Shown piece after piece: positions 46,920 to 57,618 of a DNA stretch of 64,000 bases (its first letter is position 1; the number at the start of each line of letters is the position of its first letter). The notes below the pieces were generated by a model. It was not told the DNA's origin, ran no database searches, and saw only the letters and a list, made by a program, of their open reading frames with translations. A program made the position numbers and the translations under genes. Source of the DNA: Sipunculus nudus (Eukaryota; Annelida; Sipuncula; Golfingiida; Sipunculidae); contig CM049307.1 of assembly GCA_026874595.1 (NCBI GenBank), positions 23,968,362 through 24,032,361 on the forward strand. The letters are read 5' to 3'.

Positions 46920-48678
46920 ATTTTTTAGCTCAGCTGACTGTAAGTCATCTGAGCTATAGCTCTTTGTCCGTCGTCCGTCCGGCCATCCGGCCGTCTGTAC
47001 GTTAACAGGGCACAAATCGTAACCAATGGACATGGAATCTTCTAACTTTACATCCAGAGAGGTCCATGAAAAGTCTCCTTGGAAACTTGAAATTAGGTCT
47101 CTGTTACTCATATTCTTCAAGCTATTGGGCTCCGAAGTACCCCCCAGAATTATAAAAAAATTGATACAAAAGCTCAAGTATCTGCACAACTAACGCGTTG
47201 ATCACCATGATTTTTTCATGGATATTGATCATGGAGTGTTTTATCAGTTTTTGCAGACTGGTGGCGAAACCTGTTATATTTTTCGAGTTTTTACGAATTT
47301 TTCTCTATTTTTGAGACCTTTAAAGGGGCGGTAATCTTTTACCTGGAATCTTCTAACTTTATATCCAGAGAGGTCAATGAAAAGTCTCCTTGGAACTTTG
47401 AAATTAGGTCTCTCTTACCCATATTCTTCAAGCTATGGGATTCCGAAGTACCCCCCCCCCCCCCCAATATAATGAAAAAAATTGATACAAAAGCTCAAGT
47501 ATCTGAACAACTAATGCATTGATCATCATGATTCTTTGCATGAATATTGGTCATGGAGTGTTTCATCAGCTTCTGCAGACTCTACTTGCCACCTATATTT
47601 TTCGATTTTTTACTGTTTTTTTTTCTTTGTTTTTGAGACCTTAAAAAATGCGGTCATCTGTTAAAAGAGCACAAATTGTAATGACTGGACCTAGAATCTA
47701 GTATCTTGATATGCAGGAACGCCCATGAAAAGGTCTCCTTTGAAATTAGGTCTTTTTCCCCCATATTGTCCGAGCTATGGGGCTCAGAAGTAACCCCCCC
47801 CCCCCCGAATAACTAAACATTTGATACAAAAGCACTAGTATCTGAACAACTAGTGCATTGATCGGCATGATTCTTTGCATGCATATGCACCATGGAGTTT
47901 TTCATCAGTTCCTGCAGACTGGTGGCACCAACTGGACACATTTTAAACACATTTAGACACATTTTTTTCTCTATTTTTGAGACCTTCAAAGATGCGGTCT
48001 TCCGTTAACAGGGCACAAACAGTAACACAAATAGTTGGTCCTAGAATCTTCTAACTTAACATCCAGAGAGGTCTGCGAAAAATATCCTTGGAAACTTGAA
48101 ATAAGGTCTCTGTTACCCACATTCTCTGAGCAATGGGGCTTATAAACACCTCCCAGCATAATTAAAAATTTGATACCAAAGTAGGGCACAAATCATAACC
48201 ATGTGACCTGGAATCTTCTGACTTTAAATCCAGGGAGGTCCATGAAAAGTGTCCTAGGAAACGTGAAATTAGGTCTCTGTTACCCAAATAATTTTTAGCT
48301 ATGGGGCTTTAAGCATCCCTCAGAATAATTGAAAATTTGATACCAAAGTATCATAACCATTTTGCCCAGAAACTTCTTACTTGACATCATGAGGGTTCCT
48401 CAAACCGGAAATTCGGTCACTGTGACCTACATTCTCAGAGTTTCGGGGTATGTTCGAGCACCCCAGAAATAATGTAAAATACACACAAACTGCCAGATTT
48501 TTCAGTAAAATGCTGGTTGGACTGTCATCAAAGTAGTTGTGCTTATGGGTCTTGATGAACTTAAGCTTAGTTGCATGAACAATGATGCAACCTACAAGAT
48601 CTAAATTAGTTGCCTGTGCAAGGACATATTGTCAACATGTCAGTCGGCTGAGCTTCATGAACCATGGGTCACTTGTTA
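46920..48678 (+). mobile_element. Complete pearl-like element inserted in an older one
   Basis: 5' end TTAGCTCAGCTGACTGTAAG / TCATCTGAGCTATAG hairpin, then GTCCGTCGTCCGTCCGGCC. Four core units follow, each with a C run after AGTA(A)CC (47451-47465, 47797-47806). Then the 3' domain GTGCTTATGGGTCTTGATG and the terminus GTCGGCTGAGC, CATGAACCATGGGTCACTTGT. Removing it rejoins TATCAATTTT and TAATTATTCTGG, which matches the uninterrupted paralogous copy (TCAAATTTTTAATTATGCTGG at about 46543-46563). That implies insertion between two Ts without duplication. Non-coding. Confidence 0.8.
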
Positions 48679-48883
48679 ATTATTCTGGGGGTATTTTCAA
48701 GCACCATAGCTCGGAGGAGATACCAAGGAGATTTTTTATTGACCTCCCTTTATATACACTAAGAAGTTTTTAGGTCTAGCGGTTACGATTTGTGCCCTGC
48801 TAACGGACGGCCGGACACCCGGAACGACCGACGGCATGATGGACGACGGACAAAGCGCCATACTTATACCTAAGCTGAGCTTA
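48679..48883 (-). mobile_element. Older pearl-like element (minus), right piece with 5' end
   Basis: It continues 46807-46919 after the insertion: AATTATTCTGGGGGTA, CACCATAGCTCGGAGG, AGGTCTAGCGGTTACGATTTG, then a GGACGGCCGGAC...ACGACGGACAAAG run and a decayed hairpin CTTATACCTAAGCTGAGCTT. Confidence 0.65.
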
Positions 48884-49005
48884 GAACCCTAAAAAAAGGG
48901 CCCAAATCCGAAATATGGGAAGGTTAAAAAAAGGTTGTGGCGACATAAAAAAAAGGGGGGTGGGGGGTCGGACCCCTGGACCCCCCCCCCCCCCCCCCCC
49001 AACAG
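48884..49005. mobile_element. Fragment of the GGATCC-ended MITE with C20 tract
   Basis: 'AACCCTAAAAAAAGG', a G run, GGTCGGACCCCTGGACC and a long C run match the right half of the element at 35912. Confidence 0.55.
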
Positions 49006-49149
49006 AATCTATTTCGGCTGAGATATACACTGCTCAGAAGACTCTCGGGAGTGAATGGGCACCTCCGAGACACCAGTTTGTTTGGTTTTTTTTTTACGTG
49101 ATTTCTGCTCACGATTCCTGATTACGTGAGTCATTACGTGGTGCTTGGG

Positions 49150-49450
49150 GTGGGGGAGGGGTGTAGGGGGTCGTAGGTCATCTTGAAGTTTCGTTTGTAA
49201 GTCGTACGTCCACCATGATGTATCGTCCTTATTGCCGATTATCATGGATGATCGTGTCTTGTCGTACCTTAGTCAGCATATGGTCGGGAAATAACCGTTT
49301 TCAATCGTGGTTAATCCGTTACCAGTTCGCGGAGAAGTCGGCAAAATTCGTATGGCCATCGTGACTAATCTCAGCGGCATATACATATCAGGACCATCGT
49401 AGCAGATCACTTCTATCATGAACACCGACTAATTCGTAGAAAATATGTAT
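49150..49450. repeat. TCGT-rich segment related to the foldback element
   Basis: Dense words such as GTCGTAGGTCATC, AAGTCGTACGTCC and GTCTTGTCGTACC resemble the arms at 24728-25120 and 25885-26327. No inverted partner located. Confidence 0.4.
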
Positions 49451-49778
49451 TTTACCGACAGAAAATTTTCGACTGAAGCGAGACTATATAATATACAGTT
49501 GGGTTAATCTACAAAATTCCGTGCTTGCTAATGACTTAAATAGTACTGCCTTGACAGTTCTTATTCATCTCTTTGGTAAAATATAATAAACATTAAAACG
49601 AAAATTATAATCACATTCACGAAAATCATATTATCTTTATCGTTTGTAATGCTATGGTGATTTATAGATAAATACATATAGGAAGCAAAACCAAAAGTAA
49701 ATAAAGCGTCGAAATTCCGTTTTGGGGAAATGAGATTCAGAAAACAAAAGATCACCAACAAATGTGGATTGCACTCAA

Positions 49779-49852
49779 TTATGATGTAGATACATTTATG
49801 ATGTAGATACAATTATGATGTAGATACAATTATGATGTAGATACAATTATAG
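49779..49852. repeat. 17-bp tandem repeat, 4 copies
   Basis: TATGATGTAGATACAAT is repeated four times, the first with one substitution. Confidence 0.9.
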
Positions 49853-50980
49853 TGTAACAACATCAAATATGTATTTAAGTATTGATAAATATCTATGAAT
49901 TTATATTTAAATTGTATGAGTACTCAGCTTGAAAAATCGTGGTACAATATGTATTACCTTCGGTTGCCTAAACTGTAAAGTATAGGTTACATACGTCTTA
50001 TACATTCCTTTCATGACGTGACTTATTTGAACACGTCTTGAGCAATATCAATTACCAGGTCAATATCACCCTATCAACCGATTCCTTCATCTTTGGGCGT
50101 TGGGCGTTAATTAGGGTTATTGGTACACAGTGTAAGGTTTCCTGTGGTCTGATTCATGTTATTACGGAGTCGTATGCCATTACGTCACTTGATCAAATAA
50201 CCAAAGTCAATTTGATTTCATGACTCGGTTACCAAACTGGAACTAAGTCATCGTGTCAATACATGATTCTTAATGTAAATGCCAAAGTCCTTAGTCGAAC
50301 AAATATTTTTACATTTTTTGTCGATGATACATCGAACGGTTGTTTATAATTTGTCATTGCCGCAGGGTTTTTTCACGAATGAGGTTATTAAGGCATCACG
50401 TGAAACATGACGTATATATCCATGTCATCACGATAACAGACACATAGTCATCCTGGTTTCCTTTTTTAGGATGATTACTGCATTTGCTCTTCATGGTTTA
50501 TCGTTACCATAACTTCTTATTTATCTATTTACAGTAGAACATGTGTGTCATGGGTTTTTATGATCCCATTCGTCAGAACTTTGCAGATATAAGATACTAC
50601 AATGACACGCGGTTGAAATCACAACTCCCCAGTACACGCGTACAATATGTCCTGCTCCGCTTGTCATTTTCCTTAGAAGGAAGTTTTATCAATGTATTAA
50701 AAGGAAAAGTATGTGGAATGTCACATGACAAAATTTGATCTATAGTAAAGGTATAATAAGATCAAAGGTAAATTTCCCGTGGTTGTACTAAGGCTTGTTT
50801 CTCTTTCTGTTCAGACTACTCATGAACATAACTGACATAGCAATAAATACAGGCCAAAACAAATGATTTCAAGTTCATTCCTCATTCTAGAACTCCTGAA
50901 ACTCTATATAGTTAAGAGAAACAAGAGTGTAGAAATAACCTTCATTACAATCGGAAACATATTAGTAAGATATATGTGTT
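49853..50980. other. No gene seen
   Basis: AT-rich unique DNA. Short frames only, without recognisable motifs. Confidence 0.45.
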
Positions 50981-50987
<7 letters not shown>

Positions 50988-51064
<77 letters not shown>

Positions 51065-51295
51065 AAGAGACAGACAGAGACAGACAAAAACAAAGAGACA
51101 GCCAAAAACAGAGAGGGAAGGGGGATAGAGGTGTGAGAGAGAGAGACAGACAGACAGACAGACAAACAGAATGTGTTGTTTTAATTCCCATTTTTTACGT
51201 CGAGAGAGAGAGAGAGACATGCAGACAGACAGACAAAGAAAGATTGAGAGAGGGAAAGGAGATTTAAAAAGATATACATATATGTCTAACTGTTT

Positions 51296-51336
<41 letters not shown>

Positions 51337-51381
51337 AACACACACACATATATATATATACATATATACAAACACACACAC

Positions 51382-51442
<61 letters not shown>

Positions 51443-51443
51443 A
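50988..51443. repeat. Compound (AT)n / (GA)n / (CAGA)n microsatellite cluster
   Basis: AT then GA (50988-51062), CAGA runs (51145-51170, 51220-51236), AT with ACAC (51299-51395), then GA and CAGA (51396-51443). The AT-then-GA order is repeated twice about 370 bp apart, suggesting local duplication of the whole block. Confidence 0.9.
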
Positions 51444-53888
51444 AGGAGAGAGAGAGAGGGAACAGCGTATAATTTCTTAATGTTTTTATAGATAAGGCCG
51501 GTTTTTTATGGGTGCAAGTTTACTTTTATAAAAATGTCAGTGCAGTTACTATATGATGCAGTACTGTTGTTGCAAGCTGTGAACAATAGTTTTATAAGAC
51601 TGGCTTCTAAGGTATTTTATATACTCACATATTTAAAGTTTTGTTTTCATTTCATGTATACCATTGTTTTCACCATTGTTTTTAACCATTCTTTATCAAT
51701 TTCATTATCTGGAAACAATGCATCCTTGTGGCCAAATCCCATTTAAATGGTATATGAGAAATATGTACATTTGATTATGAAAATCTTAAAATTAGGCAAA
51801 TTAAAAAAAACATGAATTTGTATTTATTATCAAATAATCACAAAATGAAATGAGTATATGACCGCAGGCCACACCTAATCAGCTGAGGAGACCCGCAAGT
51901 TTGGAGATATCGAATAAAACTTTACAAACGGACAGACTATTATCAATGTATAAACTGAATAAGGAAGAGAACGACACGATTAAATAAATAAAACCCATTT
52001 ATTTTTAGAAATTGTCACATAGAAAGTCAAATTAAGGATGAGGAATATCATTTAGGAAACCTGTAAGTTACAAAAGGTAATGTATAATTAGAAGTTGGGC
52101 AAGTTTTCCCATGGATAACATGAAAAACTCACAGACGGCCGGAATGAGCTGATTACTATATCTGCCGGGGGTACAGCGAACAGAAATAATTACAATACCA
52201 TCTAATACATACACACATACATGTATTCAGACACACATACACCGTGTCTCCTTACCCAGGCTAAGCTGCTTATATGTTAATATGCTTCTATGCAAGGTCA
52301 AGGTCACATTCGTCCACAAATAAATTTGTAAGAAACAAAGACGTGGGATGGGTGTATATAGCTATATTTCATAAATAAGGGGAATATTACAGAATATACC
52401 CTGATTATTTCTAAAACACTACTACATTGGTATACTACCGTAAAGCATTCCTGTTATCCGCGTATACCTGAGCTCACCCACCTCAGTGTCCGTGCGATAT
52501 GAGCTCCCCCTGTGAGCCGTCCATTCATAAACGGCACCGCAAACTATCATTAACAAAGTTGAACTTCAATCAATGCAGACTTTCAGCAATGTATTCCAGA
52601 CCAACAATCGCCTTATATTTCTTTGTTTTTTTGTATTTATTTAATTTAATTCCACATAAACGTCACACAATAGAATTTTACTAATTTATCTAGATCATGA
52701 ATATATTTCACATTATCATTCTTTCCTATGGGTACCTGTTGTTACGATTGTTGTTGTTCACGGTAATACCCCCTTTGCTCCTCAGCGCCATCTATTATTC
52801 AAACTTTGAACAATCTGGATTTTTAAATTATCTTAAACAATACTTGCAGTGTAATCTTTTACTCGCACATTGTTTCACAGACTGAACACAAGACGGAGCT
52901 GAGATGCAGAAGCGGTTTTACCGTAAGTATATATAAACAATGAAACCTTTTTGAGGTCCTCCATCAATATTCATACCCCAAGGCAGGTTGAGGTCGCATA
53001 ACACACTTCAAAGACCGTGCTTCCACTGAGAAAAGCTAATAATGTTTGAATATTGTACAACTGAGATCTATATTGAAGTAGATATTGTCCACCGTATATT
53101 TCAACGTTATGGAGTTGAATTCAGTAAAGCACGCTATACCAGTCAGAACTATTTCACATATATATCCATCCATAAGCCGTTGCAGTTGCACGTGAAGAAC
53201 CCCAGGATGTGAGATTGATGCCCTCCTAAATATACAGTTAGTTTCGAACACTTGGTTTCGAATATCAAATATTTGATTAATCACAGAAACTTTTCATTAC
53301 ACGCAATTATTCCCAGCCTAAAATTATGCAGTGTGACTTTCTACAGTTGTGAAAAGCATTAAACACCAGAGCAAAAGTCAAAGACATTATACAGCATTCT
53401 AATAGAGCATAATCTTATATAGTATTTAACCTTATACAGTAACCTTTACCGGTAATATAAAAGTTGCAGTGGACATTTCAAATGCTATATAGAAATTAAC
53501 ATTGAAACTCTGGTCTGTGACAATTGTAAGTACAGTGTATGATGTAATAGAAAACTGTTGTCATAATATACATTTACATAATTAATTAATTACATAACCT
53601 GAGCCGCATATATGACAAACCCATGTGTCAATCAATTCTCTAATGGCTTCGAAGACCCCCCTTTAGTACACAGCAATCAAAATATTTCAAAATGTTAGCT
53701 TAAATGAAATATGATAAAGGCTGGCAACATGGTCGATTCATACTCTCTGTGACTGACTACTGGTTTATCCCTTATTTGGTGGATACCCTGTTTCACAAAT
53801 TTCTCTAATTTCAAATTGCACAAATTACCGCATTTGTAGTGATGTTACCGATAGCATGCTTAACGTCATGAACACCAAATCATTCGTA

Positions 53889-53890
<2 letters not shown>
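51444..53890. other. No gene seen
   Basis: AT-rich unique DNA, including an isolated AAGGTCAAGGTCACA at about 52295. Frames of 60-80 codons lack coding signature. Confidence 0.45.

Positions 53891-53897
<7 letters not shown>

Positions 53898-53956
<59 letters not shown>
53898..53956. repeat. (AT)n microsatellite
   Basis: Uninterrupted AT dinucleotides. Confidence 0.95.
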
Positions 53957-53969
<13 letters not shown>

Positions 53970-55002
53970 ACAATTTCTTTTTAACATAACATGGATAAGC
54001 AATTAATATCCCGTTCGCACAAGTGGAGTCGTCAATATGCCGTGAGCAAGGTTTAAAGTAAGTACATTTATTCCTGTTGGCTACAGCCTTTATCAGCTGT
54101 ATACGTCTATATTTAATCACCATTGACTATTTTACGCCTATGTATCGGTATAGCGAAACTGAAAGCATTCAGTTAAGAGCATTTACTGCGAGGCTGCGAT
54201 TCCCGGGTCACTGTAGATCTCTCGCCATTACCTATAGTACCTTATACAGGTGTTTTGTGACTTAAATAAATTATGTATCACTTGTTTTCTGTAGAAGAAT
54301 CTATAATATAATAAAACTGAGGTAGGGATTACACACGCAGCTATGGCAAATATAATACGTACATTCCTATAAGCATAATTTTACGATGTTGAAGACCTGT
54401 AAAAGATATAACGCCTGTACCATAGTGATAAATATTTGGTAAGTTCTACTAAGTTTGTGCATTAAAACAATGACCAGGTATTATTCAGTTTCAGTACACA
54501 AAAGGTATAAGCTGAACACCTTGATGAACTGAATACATTGAAACCATTGTCATAACCGTTTTCTGAGCTCCCAGCCAAGGCATAGGAACCAATGAAAGCG
54601 GTACTTGATAAAAAGCCACAATTATGACGTCATAATAAAAACCACTTTAAAGTACATGTATATCTTAGTGGAACTCCCAATTGTTAAGAATATAACCGAA
54701 TTTTAACTGAAATAAGCATTTTTTTCATTAATTTGCTTTTTGTTTCGTAAGGTAATCATATGAAGAGATAGATATATAAAATAACAATATACTGGTATAA
54801 CAAATACCACTACACTAGGTGTTTTTAATTGAGTAAATCAACAGTGAACCAATAAATTAATGTCTGCGGGCCTCCCAGGGTGACCTGGGTTCCCCCCACA
54901 CGAACCTTGGCCTTCGTCCGAGTTACTCTGGACATGGTCGGCTGGTGATAGCTCCAGCTCTGGTTAATGGAGGGTTCCGACTCACGATGTTACACAGGTA
55001 AT
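53957..55002 (-). other. Region downstream of SOCS; probable 3' UTR in part
   Basis: No coding sequence is seen. On the minus strand the only canonical AATAAA I find in this stretch is near 54066 (TTTATT on the plus strand), about 930 bases after the SOCS stop. A long 3' UTR is therefore possible but unproven. Confidence 0.3.
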
Positions 55003-55857
55003 CTATAGCCAGTAGGGATACTCACTCAGGTAATTCTGAATATCACTGGATAGACTGGCCGTTGGCACTATAGATGTACTATCCTCACGGAATTTATGTA
55101 CAGCACATCTTGTAAGATGTTGTAAAGACGGCACGCCTATGCGGACTGGCTTACACAGCTTTGCTGGCACATTGCTTCGACCTGGTCTTGGATCCAGCCA
55201 AAAACACTGCGCTTTTTCACGGCTCTTGAAAGCGCCGGTCCTTTTAACATAATACTGTATTAGCTCTAACACTGTCCCGAAACGTGGCATTTTCTCCTCA
55301 AAAGAACTCTCACAGTCTAGTCGGAAAGTACCATCACTGTACACAAGACGAACGCTCGTGGGTCCCCGAGATGTTTTCACACTAATCGCGAACAGAAAAC
55401 GAGAATTGGAACTGCTGCGAATTAAAAAGTGTCCCTCGCGCGTGCGTTGTAATTTTTTCGATGCACCTTTGGCATCGAGCCCTGGGTAATAAAACCCACT
55501 CAGTTCCAAAATTTGATTGTTTCGACTAAGAACACCCAAGTCTCTCTGATTATAAGTAGTATACAAGGCTAAATCTGATGGAAAAGACGAATGAAAGTCG
55601 ATGTTGTTATACTGAGCCTTGTGAACTGGTGATGATTCTTTCTCTAAATTCTCCTTGGCCTCTGGGCAGCACGTACGTCCATTCCTCTGAGCTATGTTAT
55701 CGGTCTTGGAGTTGTGCGGAGTGTTATCTTCTAGGTGTAGGGCCGGGGTACGGTCCGACTGGATCGTTAGTAACGATTTGACCCAATCCCCGATGTCAAT
55801 ATTGACCATATTCAGATAGGGGTTGGGTCTGGCCATCATGCTGTCCACACAAAGCAT
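55003..55857 (-). CDS. Suppressor of cytokine signalling, CISH/SOCS2-type
   Basis: Predicted cytoplasmic feedback inhibitor of JAK-STAT signalling: the SH2 domain binds phosphotyrosine and the SOCS box recruits elongin B/C-cullin 5. The 284-residue frame is a single exon. Residues 1-115 are unstructured with no clear kinase-inhibitory region. The SH2 domain is about 119-215: GFYYPGL at 121-127, FLIR at 144-147 with the phosphotyrosine-binding Arg147, ISVKTSRGPTSVRL, and TVLELIQYYV. The C-terminal SOCS box is about 233-284 (PSLQHLTRCAV, ending NYLSEYPYWL). ISVKT-GPT and the SLQHL box place it nearer CISH/SOCS2 than SOCS4-7. Oddities: Thr249 where the BC-box Cys is expected, and no LPLP-type cullin box. 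The start is ATG 55857, the first after an in-frame TAA 48 bases upstream. Met8 has a stronger Kozak context (A at -3, G at +4). Confidence 0.93.
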   Translation of the reverse strand: MLCVDSMMARPNPYLNMVNIDIGDWVKSLLTIQSDRTPALHLEDNTPHNSKTDNIAQRNGRTCCPEAKENLEKESSPVHKAQYNNIDFHSSFPSDLALYTTYNQRDLGVLSRNNQILELSGFYYPGLDAKGASKKLQRTREGHFLIRSSSNSRFLFAISVKTSRGPTSVRLVYSDGTFRLDCESSFEEKMPRFGTVLELIQYYVKRTGAFKSREKAQCFWLDPRPGRSNVPAKLCKPVRIGVPSLQHLTRCAVHKFREDSTSIVPTASLSSDIQNYLSEYPYWL

Positions 55858-55960
55858 AGCGCTGTCTGGTGTCCAAAAAGCTACGGCTCTGCCAAGAACT
55901 GTTTACAATTAACACACCAAACCACGACTCCGGTTGCCAGTGTAATACTAATAGGTTCAT
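55796..55960 (-). other. Upstream ORF overlapping the SOCS start
   Basis: The only ATG between the predicted cap site and the SOCS start is at 55960. It opens 54 codons in another frame and ends at 55796, so it overlaps the first 62 bases of the SOCS CDS. Its context is weak (T at -3). It is probably regulatory rather than a protein gene. Confidence 0.45.
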
Positions 55961-56039
55961 ATAACCCTGTGTGCTCCGATTGCTGTGTCTCCCTGTACCC
56001 AGAGCTTTGCCAAATGGGCCCCCGTGTGTAGCTTGTTGA

Positions 56040-56047
56040 TTTATATA
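56040..56047 (-). promoter_or_regulatory. TATA box of the SOCS gene
   Basis: TATATAAA on the minus strand, 183 bases upstream of the SOCS ATG. It predicts a cap site near 56012 and a 5' UTR of about 155 bases without an intron. Confidence 0.5.
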
Positions 56048-56162
56048 GGTACGGCTCTGAGCTCGGCTGAACAGACGTCGTCTTGTTTCTCCAAATGACA
56101 TCGGACTAAACCAACTGTCCCTCAAGAAGCCCCAGTCCCAGCGTACTCCCACTTTGAACCGA

Positions 56163-56171
56163 TTCCTGGAA
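56163..56171. promoter_or_regulatory. STAT-type (GAS) site with adjacent IRF-like motif
   Basis: TTCCTGGAA is a perfect TTCNNNGAA palindrome. It runs on the plus strand into GAAACGAAAC (56169-56178), which fits the IRF core AANNGAAA. It lies about 115 bases upstream of the TATA box. Confidence 0.55.
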
Positions 56172-56215
56172 ACGAAACAAATGTCAAATAGGTTGGACGT
56201 CAGTGAGTAGGGGAT

Positions 56216-56224
56216 TTCCCAGAA
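56216..56224. promoter_or_regulatory. Second STAT-type (GAS) site
   Basis: TTCCCAGAA, again TTCNNNGAA, 53 bases from the first site. Tandem STAT sites are a known feature of vertebrate CISH and SOCS promoters. Confidence 0.5.
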
Positions 56225-56230
56225 TCGCAC

Positions 56231-57601
56231 GCTCTATATGGCCATTGCCCCGCCTCCTTAATCAATATGCACGACAGGTCAAATTGTTCAGGGAGTACGC
56301 TAGGTGTATTCATCATATCTTCTCAAGCAGACCCACAAGGTTATATAATGGTGTATAACAAACACTCAGACGCCGGCCTATGCATACGTTGAACGCGATT
56401 TGATTCGCATTATAGATTTAACTAAGCCCATATAAGATATGGATTTTAATATAGGGAATTAGCAGATATATAGTTATGGGAATGAAGAGTTTTAGCTCAT
56501 TATGCCGACACTGCAGGGAAGGTGGTATATAGGTGTATATAATATATATTTCTCTCCCGGCTGCCTTGAACTGTGACTATAATGATAAATTATTAAATTG
56601 GCGCGATTATGCAGTATCGAGGACTTTTACCATACATTCCACGGTCAGAGTCCCTTAAATGCATGACGTTATAATTTTCATGTTGGTATGTAGATTCCTA
56701 ATATAATGGCTACCTCATTTTAAAGTTCAAAGGCCATTGCCCATAGCACTAGTTTTACTTTCGTTTTAATAGTCACAATGGTAGTTTATATAAACCATCG
56801 TCTGTGCCGTGTTTTCCTCTTTTATTTAAGGCAGTTCCTTTTTTGCTGAAAATGAAAAAAATGCATTAAAATGAAACACATCAATAAATTAAGTCCCCGA
56901 TGTTGCGGGTATAAGTGATCCATGATCTGTTAAAAACCTGAATGTGAACTATGGATGTCTGCGCACAAAACTATCAATGAACATACCATATATCAAAAGG
57001 CCGACATTGAACTAAAACCTGCATGGCGGTGCAACATAAATAGACAAGGAATTATTTTAAAATAGGCTAGGGATATAGATGGAGGGTATATCACTGCAAA
57101 GGCGAGCCAGTCAAACTGCATGGAAAAGTTCCCTTGTTCAAAGCCGCACCAATATTCTATCAGATCTTACCCACGATCGAAATCCCATGCAACCTATAGC
57201 TGCAAAAAGTTTCATGAGAATAATTTAACCAATTTTTGTTTAATACTGCTGACAAAAAGTCAGGCAGACAGAGAAACAAAGGTAGAAAAATAAGTTAGAA
57301 AATAGGCTGAACATTCATTTTGCTTGGAATTACATGAACTCTGAGCCCTTAAATTGCTTCTGGAACACAGCTGATAATGGGGAAGGACCACCAAACGAGA
57401 AAGGTTTTTATCAGTTATCGTCCATTTTGTATCCATCGATTCCCGCAAATATATGTATCGAGGTTGATCATATGCATGACAAGATAATCTGCAAATATTT
57501 GAAAAACCACGCCCGATAGCAAAGTAACGTGTAAAATGAATTTGCGAATTAGTGCTTTAACTGCATGACTTTTTTTCCAGCGCTAGCCGGGCAGATCAAT
57601 C
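56231..57601. other. No gene seen; SOCS upstream region
   Basis: It contains a GC-box-like CCCCGCCTCC at about 56249, then AT-rich DNA without coding signal. Confidence 0.4.
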
Positions 57602-57618
57602 ACCCCCCCCCCCCCCCC
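57602..57618. repeat. Poly(C) tract
   Basis: About 17 consecutive C followed by A-rich sequence. Confidence 0.9.

Noticed and set aside
50904..51491. Several overlapping ORFs rich in Ile-Tyr, Arg-Glu or Ser-Leu
   Set aside because: They are translations of (TA)n, (GA)n and (CAGA)n microsatellites. The same holds for 33855-34064, 37587-37823, 37848-38135, 43745-43999, 53866-54123, 57862-58391, 61840-62101 and 63475-63747.
55796..56230. 144-codon ORF upstream of SOCS
   Set aside because: It spans the TATA box and STAT sites, so its first part cannot be transcribed as a gene from that promoter. Only its last 54 codons matter, as an upstream ORF.
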